From Psychrosphaera haliotis (GTDB lineage Bacteria; Pseudomonadota; Gammaproteobacteria; Enterobacterales; Alteromonadaceae), in assembly GCF_039523615.1 (NCBI RefSeq), contig NZ_BAAAFQ010000011.1:62001-126000 (forward strand): DNA of 64,000 nucleotides, written 5' to 3'. The translations under genes and the position numbers were made by a program. The notes under the pieces were generated by a model. That model worked only from the letters and a program-made list of their open reading frames with translations, was not told where the DNA came from and ran no database searches. Below, one piece after another: positions 1-9,880 of the stretch; position 1 is the first letter of the stretch, and the number at the start of each line of letters is the position of its first letter.

Positions 1-3000
1 CTGGTACATCCTGAACCGTTACGTTGCTTGAACCCATTATTGAAGACTTACCATCTGAAACAGTTACTGCGAACTTCAGATCTGTATCAAACGCAACAGT
101 AGGTGCAGTAAACGACATAGATGCAGCATCTGCTCCTGACATCGCTACTTCTGGTCCGCTAGTTTGAGTCCAAGTGTAAGTAAGAGTATCTGCAGTATCT
201 CTATCAAAGCCTTCCGCTTCAAGAGCAACAGCATCACCTTCTTCTACAGTCATATCATCAGAAATAGAAACTAGGCGAGGTACTGAGTTATCACACGACT
301 CAACAACACCACTAACCACTTCAGAGAACATTGGTGATTCAACGTTAGTAAATTGAACGTTATCTACGAACCAACCAAACACACTCGCTGCGCTATCGGT
401 TGCAATTCTGAAACGGAACTTGACAGTGCTACCGTTTAAGGCTTCTCCAAAGTTAATCGTTTCTTGAGAGTTTGTCGGGAAGTCTACACTATCTCGCATG
501 TCACCAGAGAATACCGGACGACCAGCTAATGGTTGGTCTGGAGTAACTGCAGGAAGCACTTCGCTATAACCAGCATTCATGAACTGACCACCAAAGTAAG
601 TAACATCTTGCCATTCACTGCCGTTTAAGCTTAGCTCAACAACACCGCCATCATAACCAGTCTCTAACAAGTAAACGTGCCAGAATGAAACAGTGAAATC
701 ACCAGCATAGCCTACTTCGATTTCACCTGTTTCATAACCTACATCTGAAATTTCAGATATATCAGCCATAAATAACGTACTGCCACCTAAGTTAGCGCCT
801 GTAATCCCTCCCCAATAGGCAGTATAAATATTGTTTAGTTCCGCTAAGCCAGACGCACTTTCGCCGCCATCCATTATATTTACTGACCAATCAACAAAGG
901 TAGATATATCTTCCATGTCTTCAAGTGTCGTTAGATTTACTGGATCTACTTTTTCGAAGTCATAGTTGATAGTAACTGGTAACGTGATATCTTCAGCCTC
1001 AACAACTTCATCACCTTCAACCGCTTCAGGGAAGGTTACTACAAACGAAATATCATCCGCAGTAGAAGCGTCATTGATAACAACATCTAAAGATGAGCTC
1101 GTTGATTTAGAAAATGGTGATAATGAGTCAAAAGTAACTAGACCATCATTAGCAATAGTTACATCCGCGTCACCTTCAACACTGATTTGCGCTGTAACAC
1201 CTTCAAGTACTTCGCTACCTGTATTAGTAATAGTTACCGATATTTGACCAGTTTCACCTTTATCTAAAACGCCATCCGCTGTACAGAAGCCAGACGTTGT
1301 TCCGTCATAGTCAGCCATTAGGTCAACAGAAACCGCATTGAACGCCGCTAACTCAGTCGCATTACTTTCTACAACACCTGAAAGATCTGTTGACGTTCTA
1401 GCAGGAGATACCGCTCCAAGGCCCATACCACGTTTTGCAAATGCTGCAATCGCCATGTCAAAGTCTTTTGAGTCACTAGCTATAGCTGCAGCTAAGATAG
1501 CATCTCTAGCTTCAGTGTAGGTTGGTGAAATAGGAGTTAATTTATAACCTTCAACTACATAACGAGACATTCTGTCTTTTGCATCAGCAAAACCATGTTC
1601 GTTAATCATAGCGACATAGAATTCCCATAATGCTACGGCCCAAATTTCACCGGCACCATGTGGAGACGCATTTGAAGTTGTAGGGAACCCATCTGGGCCC
1701 GCGCCTGTTGTAATGTGACCAAATGTATACGGATTAACGTCCATATCAGTTGTATACGGAGCACGACGAATACCAGTAAAGAAGTCAGTTACGTATGTAC
1801 CAACACCGTATCCTAAACCGAACTCAGAGTTACCTTCAAGTTCAAGATCTGACTCTTTTGTTACGAAAAGCATGGCGTGAATATCAGCCCAACCTTCACC
1901 CATTGCTCTACCTTGGAAGTTATTCAAACCAGAACCATTGCCAATTAGGCGGTTTTGGATGTAGTGACCAAATTCGTGAGCGATTACCGCATTATCAAAC
2001 GTTGAGTCTTTTAATGGGAATGTGCTTGTCATTTCCACTTCAACAGTGCCGTCTGCATCAATTATTTCATAAATAGATGCACCGTCCGCAAAGCTTAGAC
2101 CTTGAGGGGCAATTGTAATTGTATCGTCGTCGCCACCCATTGAAGCAGGCGTGCCGTCGTCAACGTTATTAACAATTATTGCGCCTATCGCACCAGCATC
2201 TTGTGCATTACCTACTTTAATATCAAAGTCACACTCGCCACGGTCTATTATCGCGATATTACCTTCAAGCGCTGCGGCATTAACTGCTGGCTCACAACCA
2301 TCAGTTAATGTGTCAGTACCGTCATCAATACGTACAACTGAACCTGTTACTGAGTATTGCTGAGGACCAAAAGACGCTAATTGGCTTGAACTTAAAATAC
2401 CTAAGGTATCAGAGTTAGTAACTTCAATACCCCAATCTTCACCCACAACAGCATCTTTGTCAGTCCACAAGAATTGTTGCATTCTTGGGCTGCCACCGTC
2501 TGCAGGTGTCGACATGTTTGCGTTGTTTAAACCAGAGTTATCTTGAGCTTCTAGAAGTAGTGGATCGCCTTCTACACCGCCACGCTCATAGTTTGATAAC
2601 TGTGCATTACCTGACGCTTCATCAAATCCATAATCGTAATAGTAATCATGTAAGAAGTTAGTCATGTAGAACAAGTTAACAATCGCCGCTTTTCTGTTGC
2701 CCATTGTATTAGCTCGTGCTTCTGGGTCTAGCGGATAATCAAAGGTTTGGGCACTTGTTGTTTCTGCCGTGAAATCACCTGGACTAAAGCCACCTGGTGC
2801 AATTACATCAGCATAAGCAAATGCATTATTACCTGAAGTAGTCGTTGCAGTTTCTTCTAACCACGCATCTTGAGTGCTTAAGAACGGCATAGTTGATACT
2901 GAAACTAACGGCGCTTCTAAAATAACATCTGTGTCATTACCAGGGTCTAACGAAGGTACAACGTCACCGTGAGGACCTTGCATTGGTGTCAGGTCATCTT

Positions 3001-3901
3001 TTGCATACGCACGATAATGGAATGTTGAGTCATCAACCGTTAGGCTGTTTTTAGATAAAACCTTGCCATTTGTAGCATCAACAACATAGCTGAATAATTC
3101 TGTGTTTACTGAATCAGCAGCTGAGACTTCAACTTCTAAATAATAAGAAGGAACCAAACCTTTGCTACCGTCAAAGTATACTTTTTTAGCACGCGTTTCA
3201 GCGCCAACAGATACTCCATTTGGCGTACTTTTAACTCTGAAATGAGAGTATTTACCTTTTTCTTCAGATGCTACTAATGAAACATCAACACGACCATTTG
3301 TCGCGTCTTTTACTGCGCTTAAGATTGCTGGTTCAGCTTCACCAAAATCAAACGATGGGGCGAATTGGCCAACCGGCAACTGATTTTTAGCTAAGTAGCC
3401 CGATGAGGCAACTAAGTTAAATTCAGAATCCATCATAATGTTAAATTCACGATTAAATACTTCTACACCCATGACTTCTTGAGTGTATTTAGCAATACGG
3501 GTGCCTCTGCCTTCGTCATGCATATTTGCTAATTTAACAACTTGTGTTAGACCACCTTTTGATGTTGATACACCTAATAATGCGTTTAAATAGTGGTCGC
3601 TGGCTGCTGCTGCTCTGTTTTCTGTAGCAACCCCAGATAAATTTGGTGCCTTAATTGAGCTAGGTGCCCATACAAAAGTCGCTTTACCAAGATTGTCGTC
3701 GTAATGGCTCTTAAGGCCAGATACTGTAGGCTTTGAAGCAAGAGCTTGTTGTGTAGCAGCATCGAAGCTGCCTTGTGCTTGTGCAAACTTGCTGTTTTTT
3801 ACTGAATTTACTAACTGGTCACTTGGAGCTGCATTAGCACCAGCACTGGTTAGAACTAGAGCGACCGCTGCGGACACTCCAGTAATTTTAAAATCTATCA
3901 T
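1..3901 (-). CDS. Secreted M36 (fungalysin-type) zinc metalloprotease, C-terminus outside window
   Basis: Reading the minus strand from the ATG at 3901 gives an open frame of about 1300 codons that runs off the window start. It has an N-terminal signal peptide and an FTP/PepSY-like propeptide (roughly residues 30-270). The catalytic domain carries HEFGH at residues 642-646, followed by a GEGWAD segment that holds the third zinc-ligand region, typical of M36. A PA-like insert (about 500-620, around DRGECDF) precedes the HEFGH helix. After the protease come a CARDB-like beta domain, a jelly-roll/MAM-like region and a PKD/Ig-like domain at the visible end. It is probably exported and degrades extracellular protein. 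The family call is firm; domain limits are approximate. A C-terminal sorting signal cannot be judged because the end is missing. Confidence 0.9.
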   Translation of the reverse strand, partial: MIDFKITGVSAAVALVLTSAGANAAPSDQLVNSVKNSKFAQAQGSFDAATQQALASKPTVSGLKSHYDDNLGKATFVWAPSSIKAPNLSGVATENRAAAASDHYLNALLGVSTSKGGLTQVVKLANMHDEGRGTRIAKYTQEVMGVEVFNREFNIMMDSEFNLVASSGYLAKNQLPVGQFAPSFDFGEAEPAILSAVKDATNGRVDVSLVASEEKGKYSHFRVKSTPNGVSVGAETRAKKVYFDGSKGLVPSYYLEVEVSAADSVNTELFSYVVDATNGKVLSKNSLTVDDSTFHYRAYAKDDLTPMQGPHGDVVPSLDPGNDTDVILEAPLVSVSTMPFLSTQDAWLEETATTTSGNNAFAYADVIAPGGFSPGDFTAETTSAQTFDYPLDPEARANTMGNRKAAIVNLFYMTNFLHDYYYDYGFDEASGNAQLSNYERGGVEGDPLLLEAQDNSGLNNANMSTPADGGSPRMQQFLWTDKDAVVGEDWGIEVTNSDTLGILSSSQLASFGPQQYSVTGSVVRIDDGTDTLTDGCEPAVNAAALEGNIAIIDRGECDFDIKVGNAQDAGAIGAIIVNNVDDGTPASMGGDDDTITIAPQGLSFADGASIYEIIDADGTVEVEMTSTFPLKDSTFDNAVIAHEFGHYIQNRLIGNGSGLNNFQGRAMGEGWADIHAMLFVTKESDLELEGNSEFGLGYGVGTYVTDFFTGIRRAPYTTDMDVNPYTFGHITTGAGPDGFPTTSNASPHGAGEIWAVALWEFYVAMINEHGFADAKDRMSRYVVEGYKLTPISPTYTEARDAILAAAIASDSKDFDMAIAAFAKRGMGLGAVSPARTSTDLSGVVESNATELAAFNAVSVDLMADYDGTTSGFCTADGVLDKGETGQISVTITNTGSEVLEGVTAQISVEGDADVTIANDGLVTFDSLSPFSKSTSSSLDVVINDASTADDISFVVTFPEAVEGDEVVEAEDITLPVTINYDFEKVDPVNLTTLEDMEDISTFVDWSVNIMDGGESASGLAELNNIYTAYWGGITGANLGGSTLFMADISEISDVGYETGEIEVGYAGDFTVSFWHVYLLETGYDGGVVELSLNGSEWQDVTYFGGQFMNAGYSEVLPAVTPDQPLAGRPVFSGDMRDSVDFPTNSQETINFGEALNGSTVKFRFRIATDSAASVFGWFVDNVQFTNVESPMFSEVVSGVVESCDNSVPRLVSISDDMTVEEGDAVALEAEGFDRDTADTLTYTWTQTSGPEVAMSGADAASMSFTAPTVAFDTDLKFAVTVSDGKSSIMGSSNVTVQDVP

Positions 3902-4215
3902 GTTTATTCCTTGTATTTCGATTATAAAACGAACGTGTTCCCTCTTCGTAACGAGAGGTCGCTGTAAAGATTATTGTTTTTATATTTATTTACAGTTGTG
4001 AATAAAGTAATCGTAAACCTGTCCTTATTGCAACCGTTTGATACAGAGTAAAATCACCACCATAACCAACCAAATTTAAACCATTGTTTTAAAAGCAATT
4101 ATAAGAATCGTGTCAAAAATACAAACAATTTGTTACAAATTCAATAAACTTCAACTCTAAAAATACCAATTTAATCTGGTCTAATAATTCTAATAAATTA
4201 ATTTAGGGGACAATA
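3902..4215. other. A+T-rich divergent intergenic region
   Basis: These 314 bases separate the M36 protease gene (minus) from the small lipoprotein gene (plus), so promoters for both should lie here. The stretch from about 4060 to 4200 is very A+T-rich. I see no convincing inverted repeat, RNA gene or coding frame. A purine-rich AGGGGAC just before 4216 is the likely ribosome binding site of the lipoprotein gene. Confidence 0.5.
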
Positions 4216-4749
4216 ATGAAGAAAAGAAACGGACACTTGCTTATCGCACTTTCAGTGAGTATTGCACTTGCAGCATGTAATAATGATCAATCAAAAGAAA
4301 AACAAGACGCACCATCAGTGCCAAACGCAATGCAAGACAAAAATGTTGTTGCCGAGGACATGAAGTCAGTGTCATCACAAGTTCAAGAAATCAAGCAACC
4401 AATGGCGCTAGAACAAGCGCTGAGCAAAGGGTTTGTTAAAGTTAATAATACTATTTTGGAAGCGCCTTCTTTGCCTTTAATAGCTGGTAAAGAAGTGTTT
4501 GATAAGTCAGTTAATCAAAAAGCTAGAGTCACTGGTAATATTATTGTTGTAGTTGCAGATGGTGCAGGTACAAGCCAATGGTTGAGTGAGTTTGATATGG
4601 TAGAAATGGCGTCAAACACATACTCATTAACACCTAAAAACCCAACGGACTTGGTATTGGACTATAAAACGTTAAAAAGAAACAAGTCTGTGAAACAAGT
4701 TGAACTTCAACTCGATTACACACCTAAATCTGACAAAGAAACAATGTAA
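4216..4749 (+). CDS. Small lipoprotein of unknown function
   Basis: The 177-residue product starts with a basic n-region, a hydrophobic core and a lipobox ending in L-A-A-C with Cys at about residue 21, so it should be a diacylated lipoprotein. Residues 22-60 are charged and low-complexity, like a linker. The rest is a small soluble domain with alternating strands that I do not recognise. A good AGGGGAC Shine-Dalgarno lies 5-6 bases before the ATG. It stands alone between divergent and convergent neighbours. No function is assigned. Confidence 0.75.
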   Translation: MKKRNGHLLIALSVSIALAACNNDQSKEKQDAPSVPNAMQDKNVVAEDMKSVSSQVQEIKQPMALEQALSKGFVKVNNTILEAPSLPLIAGKEVFDKSVNQKARVTGNIIVVVADGAGTSQWLSEFDMVEMASNTYSLTPKNPTDLVLDYKTLKRNKSVKQVELQLDYTPKSDKETM

Positions 4750-4764
4750 ACTGCTATGCACAGT

Positions 4765-4807
4765 GGGCGATCTTAATCATACAAGTAACGAGTATTAGAG
4801 ATCGCTC
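4765..4807. terminator. Hairpin between convergent genes, possible bidirectional terminator
   Basis: GGGCGATCT at 4765-4773 pairs with AGATCGCTC at 4799-4807 (one G-U pair). A further TAAT/ATTA pairing across a one-base bulge extends the stem. It sits between the ends of the lipoprotein gene and the PepSY gene, which converge. There is no strong U-tract, so terminator activity is only inferred. Confidence 0.4.
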
Positions 4808-4839
4808 AATGTGTTAATTACAGGCAGCTACAACAGCCT

Positions 4840-5604
4840 TTATTTAACAAATTTACCCTTCCAAACTTTGCTAATGAACAACCACCTTATTCCCGTTATT
4901 GCCAGCATTAGCGTTAACAAAGCAAACACTTTTGAAAAGATATTGTTAAACCCGCCGGTATTAAAGTAGTCCATAAAATGGAGCTGAAACATAAGGTTCT
5001 TTAACCGTTTATGATCATCAACATGCGCTATTACTTTACGAGAAACGTCAGATATATAGATGGTTGTATTGTCGGTGTTATTTAAAGCCACAGCCCAAAT
5101 TGCATTGCGCTCACTAGGAATGTCTTTTGTGCCCGTTGAAATCAAATTTATTTTAGCGTTTTCCATCAGCTTGGCTTTTTCTGTGTGTTTTAAAGACTGC
5201 TGTGCTACCTCAGTAACATAATTCTCATTAATAACCGAAAGCGCTCCCGTTTCCGCGTCAAACCACTTAACGCTTTGTTTTTGATAACCGTGAGCGGTTT
5301 CTTGAAAAAATGCCAAGTAATAAGGTTTATCTAATCGCCACACTAGCGATACTCTTTTTACGTCAGTAAGCTCAGAGCTCAACTTTTCTAGTGCTACTAA
5401 GGTTGGCGTCTGCAGACCTTCACTTTTATGCTCAACCTTTTGCCTAAACTGATTGCCGCTTGCTTTAGGGTCATCTGCTAGGCCAAAATAAAGGCCTGTA
5501 CCAAGCCAAATTACCAATTGAATCGAGACAATAGTGGCGAGCCATTTATGCAGTACTGCGTGTGAAACAACTATTATAAGCATCACAAAAAACTCAAAAG
5601 ACAT
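4840..5604 (-). CDS. PepSY-domain inner-membrane protein
   Basis: The 254-residue protein has an N-terminal membrane segment (about residues 8-42, containing LHKWLA and WLGTGLYF), a periplasmic region of about 170 residues, and a C-terminal membrane helix followed by a basic tail. The LHKW signature, the WLGTGLYF helix and the two-helix topology match PepSY-associated TM proteins, often linked to metal reductase or peptidase-inhibitor roles. No strong ribosome site precedes the ATG at 5604, and an in-frame ATG seven codons further in is an alternative start. Its exact job is not deducible from the neighbours. Confidence 0.7.
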   Translation of the reverse strand: MSFEFFVMLIIVVSHAVLHKWLATIVSIQLVIWLGTGLYFGLADDPKASGNQFRQKVEHKSEGLQTPTLVALEKLSSELTDVKRVSLVWRLDKPYYLAFFQETAHGYQKQSVKWFDAETGALSVINENYVTEVAQQSLKHTEKAKLMENAKINLISTGTKDIPSERNAIWAVALNNTDNTTIYISDVSRKVIAHVDDHKRLKNLMFQLHFMDYFNTGGFNNIFSKVFALLTLMLAITGIRWLFISKVWKGKFVK

Positions 5605-5683
5605 GTTAAATTATGAATTAGATCGCCACAATCACTTTAATTTTTAAAAGCCCTAGAGTTATCTATATAATACATCAAGTGAC

Positions 5684-5938
5684 TTAACACTGCGCTTCGA
5701 GTTCCGCAAGCGTTTGCTCTGACATGCAAGCAAGGGTTGCAGCTGTAAAAAACGTCGCTGTCAACATAGGGCTTTCAGTAGGCAATTCGCTAAAGAAGCG
5801 ATAGACACTGAATCCAAGTGAATCCATCCAAAAGAACGACAATATTCCATCGAAGAACTCTCCTACCGCCACAAACCAAGACTGAACTAAGCAGGTTATG
5901 ACAAAAAGCCAAATTAACCACAGATAGCCTATAATCAT
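5684..5938 (-). CDS. Small membrane protein of unknown function
   Basis: The 84-residue product has one clear N-terminal hydrophobic segment rich in Trp, Leu and Ile and a weaker second hydrophobic stretch, then a short acidic tail ending in Cys. A GAGGTG ribosome site lies 6 bases before the ATG. Its leader contains a tetranucleotide-like run at about 5950-5986. It sits just downstream of the AAA+/M41 protease gene on the same strand, so it could be co-transcribed with it. I recognise no family. Confidence 0.55.
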   Translation of the reverse strand: MIIGYLWLIWLFVITCLVQSWFVAVGEFFDGILSFFWMDSLGFSVYRFFSELPTESPMLTATFFTAATLACMSEQTLAELEAQC

Positions 5939-5949
5939 AAGTTACACCT

Positions 5950-5986
5950 CTTTATTTATTTGTTTATTGATTTATTTGTTTATTTG
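5950..5986. repeat. TTTA/TTTG simple-sequence run
   Basis: About 37 bases consist almost only of TTTATTTG-like units. On the minus strand it lies 12-48 bases upstream of the start of the small membrane protein gene. Such a tract could change length by slippage and alter leader spacing; that is inference. Confidence 0.6.
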
Positions 5987-6014
5987 AATTGCGGAAGTTG
6001 ATTTTACAATTTAG

Positions 6015-9000
6015 TTACGCGACTTGTAAAAAAGCCGAGGGCTCGTCCTTTAAAAGAGCAGTAATTTGGTGTTGACTCAGTGTTTTTTTCGCTATTAGTT
6101 GGTTAGCGAGTAACACTACTTGTGACCAGTTTTGCTTTAGAATGTTTGTCGCAGTCTGATCTCCAACTTCTAACCACTTAATGCACTCCTGCCTAAGACC
6201 ATCGTTCACCTGTGTGAACTGTGATTGATCAACCAGGCCATTTAAATCCCCAAAGCCATATTGCTCTATCGCCTGCTTAGCTAGTGTTGTAGCTTTTCGT
6301 AAATCCCCTGAAGCACCCGTTGATAATAGCTCTCGGTCTTCATACCTAAGTAACTCCGCAGCGCGCCCGGCTAGGCAAACAGCAATGTTGTGCTTTATAT
6401 TTCTAACAGTGATTTGAGAAATAGTATCGTTTGAACTTGAAATAACACACCCCAGAGACCCTTTGCGAGGTGTCACGTCAACGCAAGAAATACTCTCACT
6501 CCCAAATAGTTTCATAATCACCAAGGCATGACCGGCTTCATGATAGGCAGTTTGTTCTAACGCTTTCGGGCAGAAGCTTTTTTGCAAAGGCTTGCCAATG
6601 TGCTCATCGAGCAGCGCCGGATACATCTGCTCGGTAAATGAAACCTTTGATGATTTTGCAACTCTATTGGCATTATTTATTGCCCTATCAATACTTAATA
6701 TTGATAAACCACTCGCTAACTTTGCCAGGGTACTTTTATGCGACGCGGGCAAATGGCGATTATATTTTTTAGCCATCAATGGAAGTAACTCCAGCCACTT
6801 AGTTGCTGTTGGGTGAGACATATTGATATGTGTTCCCAAACGCCCATTTCTCAGTAATGCTGGATCAATGCAGGCAATATTATTAGTTGAGCCAATCACT
6901 AAAAACTTTGCATGGTCTGTCCCAAACCCATCTAGACAGGTTAGAAACGAATTAGTCACTAGAGCAGTAGCATGACTCGATTCCGAGCGTATTGGCGCTA
7001 TGCTATCTATTTCATCAAATGCGACAACACAAGGGCCATATTTTTGAGCGGTACTAAATACTCTCTTCAAGTTTTCAACAGGATTACCAACTAGAATCTC
7101 AGGTGAATTGACTAAGATGATTGGCATACCAGCCTCATTAGCAATCGCTTTCATCGTCATGGTTTTACCAGAACCAGGCTCGCCTGCTAAAGTAATTCCA
7201 TTCTTCTGTACCTCTCCAAGTTTGAGTTTATGGCATGACTCTAGAATAACGTTTTTAACATTTTCATGACCCATTACTTCGTCTATGTTCACGTTCGTTT
7301 TTAAAAGTATCTTCATAAACGGAATTTGCGTATCTTCTTTGCTAACGCGGATCTCAGGACGCAACAATGTTACATTTATGAAAAGCACGCCGTCAGTCAA
7401 CGTATTCGAATATTCATACTTTTGTGACCATTGCACCCCTTGATAAGTCTCCGAAAAAGCATGAGTAACATCGCTTGAAATATTGGCTAACGAATTATAA
7501 AAGTCTCTCGGTACTTCAAATCTAATTTTTACGTTATCTGCTATTTGCGCTTCATTAAACCGAATACCATCAATTTCGGTATCTAGCTTATTTGCTGCAC
7601 TATTAATTTTTGATGGAGTTAAACCCTCAGATAGCATTGCAATCGCTAGTAAAGGTGAAACAGCCGTATGTGTCGTCGATGTACTTGCCGATTTTTTGAT
7701 GGACTCATCATTATCAATAGGTAACTTGTTAGCCACCATATTTAGATGCTGTTGCATCTCAGCCGAAGTCAACTTATCTACAAATAAGTGCACACCGGCT
7801 TGCAAAAATTGCATTACCTCAGAGTCTAAACCGTCACCCAATAAACTCGGTAAATCTAAGTTTTCAACTTCTAAAGACGTCCCGTCTGTAATGCATTTAT
7901 CAATAGAGCTACTAAAAATGATAATAGACTGTGATAGGTCAATTGGCTGCTCTGCAAATTTTTCCATTATTTTCTCGCCTTTTAGGGCAGGAATAATAAC
8001 GCTTTGGGCACTAGTAGAAGCCTTTTCAAAATTCTTTAGAATAATGATCTGTTTTGAATATGGTATCGAAGGACCTGTCAGCAAACCTAAGTTCGCATCT
8101 CTATAAAACAGGTCCGTCCCTAAAAGGGCGCAATTACTGTACCTGTCGTTAAAAGTAGCCATATTGATAGTATTGACAAAGTAATTATTATTATTAGCCT
8201 TATTAATACTATTCACGAATGATGTGATAACCTCTTCTGATTCAACATCCGCATGCGACAAACAAGTTAACACCTGTGGCTTACTACCACGTGGAGATTT
8301 ACCCATTTGGTTAAAAAGCTGCACCATCTGATTTTTAGTCGATTCGTGACCAGTAATACTACCGATGCCCTCGATAAATCTCTTTTTAGATTGTGCTCTT
8401 CGTTTGTCACTTGAACTATTTAACTCAATTAACAAAGTTAAAACCGGAAGTTGCACTACCTTATTTTCTGCATTTCTAACAACTCCTTCATCCCGAATAG
8501 AGGTTATGAGTTCTTTAAACATAGTTAAATCAAGCGAAACACTATTACCCTCTTGATGGATTACGCTTTTCATTAGAAATGTAGAATTTTGATTAATATT
8601 AAAGAAACTTCGAGTGCGAGTATGTTTATGTATAAAGGTTATGCCATGAGTTCTTGCACGGTCTTCATACTTAAATTTATCAGTCCTAGCCCAAACCTTC
8701 GCCTGAAAATCAACTATAGAAGTTGGTAGCAGCAAATCTGAGGTACAACCAAGCTCATCGGCAAAGGCATCTCGAATTTTTTCATTTCGAAGCAATCCTG
8801 CCAGAAGCGATATTTCATCGATGGAAGGTGAGTCGTCATCACTGTCTACCAAAGCCGACGCATAAAACCTAATAGCAGATGCAACCTCACTGAAGCTACC
8901 GTCAATGCAATTAATACAGTCTTGCGTATTAACATTCTGATTTATTGACTGCATATCTAGTTCTCCTGGGCGGCTTTCATTATCTTCTATATTTTCGTTG

Positions 9001-9722
9001 TCATCTGTAATATCTAAATCTTCGAAAAAACTCGCGAAGTCTGAAGAGCTAGATAAACCGATAGTGTCATCTTCTTCCAATGCAGGAAAACCGTGCTCTT
9101 CTATCAAATGTTTATCGATAGCATCTGACTCAGGATTTAGTACTTCCTTTGGATCAAAACAATGCTTATAAGTTATTTTGTTACTGGTCCCATTTTTAAT
9201 AACAAATGACCAACCCTCTATATAAATAGGCTTTTTCGTATTCAAACGAGGTAACAACCCAAAGCACTTAAAAAGAAATTCAGTATTAGTAATTAAATCG
9301 CCATCGTTATAGTTGGCTTTAATATAGTCATTAGCTTGTTTCATCAGCAGAGTAATTGTCTCTGGTGAGTAACCATCTGTTGGGTCAAACCAGCTTGCAA
9401 AAAAGTTGAAAAAATCGTTACCGGCCTTAGCAAACTGTCGGTGCAATAATGGTTTTTGATGTTTGTGATCAAAGTCTGACACAACTTCTTCAACGCAAAT
9501 ACCAAGAGATGCACTATAGTCAGCACGAAGCCTGAAACTAATAAAGCCTACTTTCTCTTCATTATAGTTTGTGATGATATCCATCAATGACACGACCAAC
9601 CACCCCTTAGGATCTGTAAATAGTGCCTGTAACGTAGTTTGTTGTGCATCGGCAAAAATTTTAGTTTGCTTTTGCTTTTGAGGAACATATGCAGATAAAA
9701 CTTGCTGTATTGATTGGCTCAT
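6015..9722 (-). CDS. Soluble AAA+/M41 FtsH-like protease with long N-terminal extension
   Basis: This 1235-residue protein ends in an FtsH-type module. Walker A GEPGSGKT is at 847-854, Walker B has D903-E904, and an RNGR arginine-finger segment follows. The M41 zinc site is HEAGH at 1061-1065 with the third ligand D1140 in TGASGDL, so ATPase and protease both look intact. Unlike FtsH (about 640 residues with two N-terminal membrane helices), I see no membrane segment. Instead there are about 800 extra residues, including a region around 540-660 that resembles a degenerate Clp/Hsp100 AAA domain without Walker motifs, and an acidic stretch near 215-250. A GGGG ribosome site precedes the ATG. 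A palindrome lies about 50-65 bases upstream, and a divergent WYL regulator follows. It is probably a regulated cytosolic protease; substrates are unknown. Confidence 0.85.
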   Translation of the reverse strand: MSQSIQQVLSAYVPQKQKQTKIFADAQQTTLQALFTDPKGWLVVSLMDIITNYNEEKVGFISFRLRADYSASLGICVEEVVSDFDHKHQKPLLHRQFAKAGNDFFNFFASWFDPTDGYSPETITLLMKQANDYIKANYNDGDLITNTEFLFKCFGLLPRLNTKKPIYIEGWSFVIKNGTSNKITYKHCFDPKEVLNPESDAIDKHLIEEHGFPALEEDDTIGLSSSSDFASFFEDLDITDDNENIEDNESRPGELDMQSINQNVNTQDCINCIDGSFSEVASAIRFYASALVDSDDDSPSIDEISLLAGLLRNEKIRDAFADELGCTSDLLLPTSIVDFQAKVWARTDKFKYEDRARTHGITFIHKHTRTRSFFNINQNSTFLMKSVIHQEGNSVSLDLTMFKELITSIRDEGVVRNAENKVVQLPVLTLLIELNSSSDKRRAQSKKRFIEGIGSITGHESTKNQMVQLFNQMGKSPRGSKPQVLTCLSHADVESEEVITSFVNSINKANNNNYFVNTINMATFNDRYSNCALLGTDLFYRDANLGLLTGPSIPYSKQIIILKNFEKASTSAQSVIIPALKGEKIMEKFAEQPIDLSQSIIIFSSSIDKCITDGTSLEVENLDLPSLLGDGLDSEVMQFLQAGVHLFVDKLTSAEMQQHLNMVANKLPIDNDESIKKSASTSTTHTAVSPLLAIAMLSEGLTPSKINSAANKLDTEIDGIRFNEAQIADNVKIRFEVPRDFYNSLANISSDVTHAFSETYQGVQWSQKYEYSNTLTDGVLFINVTLLRPEIRVSKEDTQIPFMKILLKTNVNIDEVMGHENVKNVILESCHKLKLGEVQKNGITLAGEPGSGKTMTMKAIANEAGMPIILVNSPEILVGNPVENLKRVFSTAQKYGPCVVAFDEIDSIAPIRSESSHATALVTNSFLTCLDGFGTDHAKFLVIGSTNNIACIDPALLRNGRLGTHINMSHPTATKWLELLPLMAKKYNRHLPASHKSTLAKLASGLSILSIDRAINNANRVAKSSKVSFTEQMYPALLDEHIGKPLQKSFCPKALEQTAYHEAGHALVIMKLFGSESISCVDVTPRKGSLGCVISSSNDTISQITVRNIKHNIAVCLAGRAAELLRYEDRELLSTGASGDLRKATTLAKQAIEQYGFGDLNGLVDQSQFTQVNDGLRQECIKWLEVGDQTATNILKQNWSQVVLLANQLIAKKTLSQHQITALLKDEPSAFLQVA

Positions 9723-9769
9723 AACTTACCCCGTTGTGCTGAAGAAGAGAGGCAATAGTAAGGCTACAA

Positions 9770-9788
9770 ATGGAAAGTTGCTTTCCAT
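9770..9788. promoter_or_regulatory. Palindromic operator, copy 1
   Basis: ATGGAAAG and CTTTCCAT form perfect 8-base arms around TTG. The same pattern, ATGGAAAG-N4-TTTCCATTC, occurs again at 12455-12475 upstream of the ADP-ribosylglycohydrolase gene. The site lies 48 bases or more upstream of the protease start, a normal place for an operator. The likely ligand is the WYL protein encoded between the two copies; that is inference. Confidence 0.7.
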
Positions 9789-9851
9789 TCGATAAAAAAG
9801 TGACAAAAAAAACAAAATAGTATTGACAAAAAACAAAAAGAATGAAACAGC

Positions 9852-9880
9852 TTGACATTGGGCTCAGGTTAGTGTAGTAT
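9852..9880 (+). promoter_or_regulatory. Sigma70-type promoter toward the WYL regulator
   Basis: TTGACA at 9852-9857 and TAGTAT at 9875-9880 are separated by exactly 17 bases, close to consensus. It points at the WYL gene starting at 10096, with a leader of about 200 bases. Confidence 0.6.
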
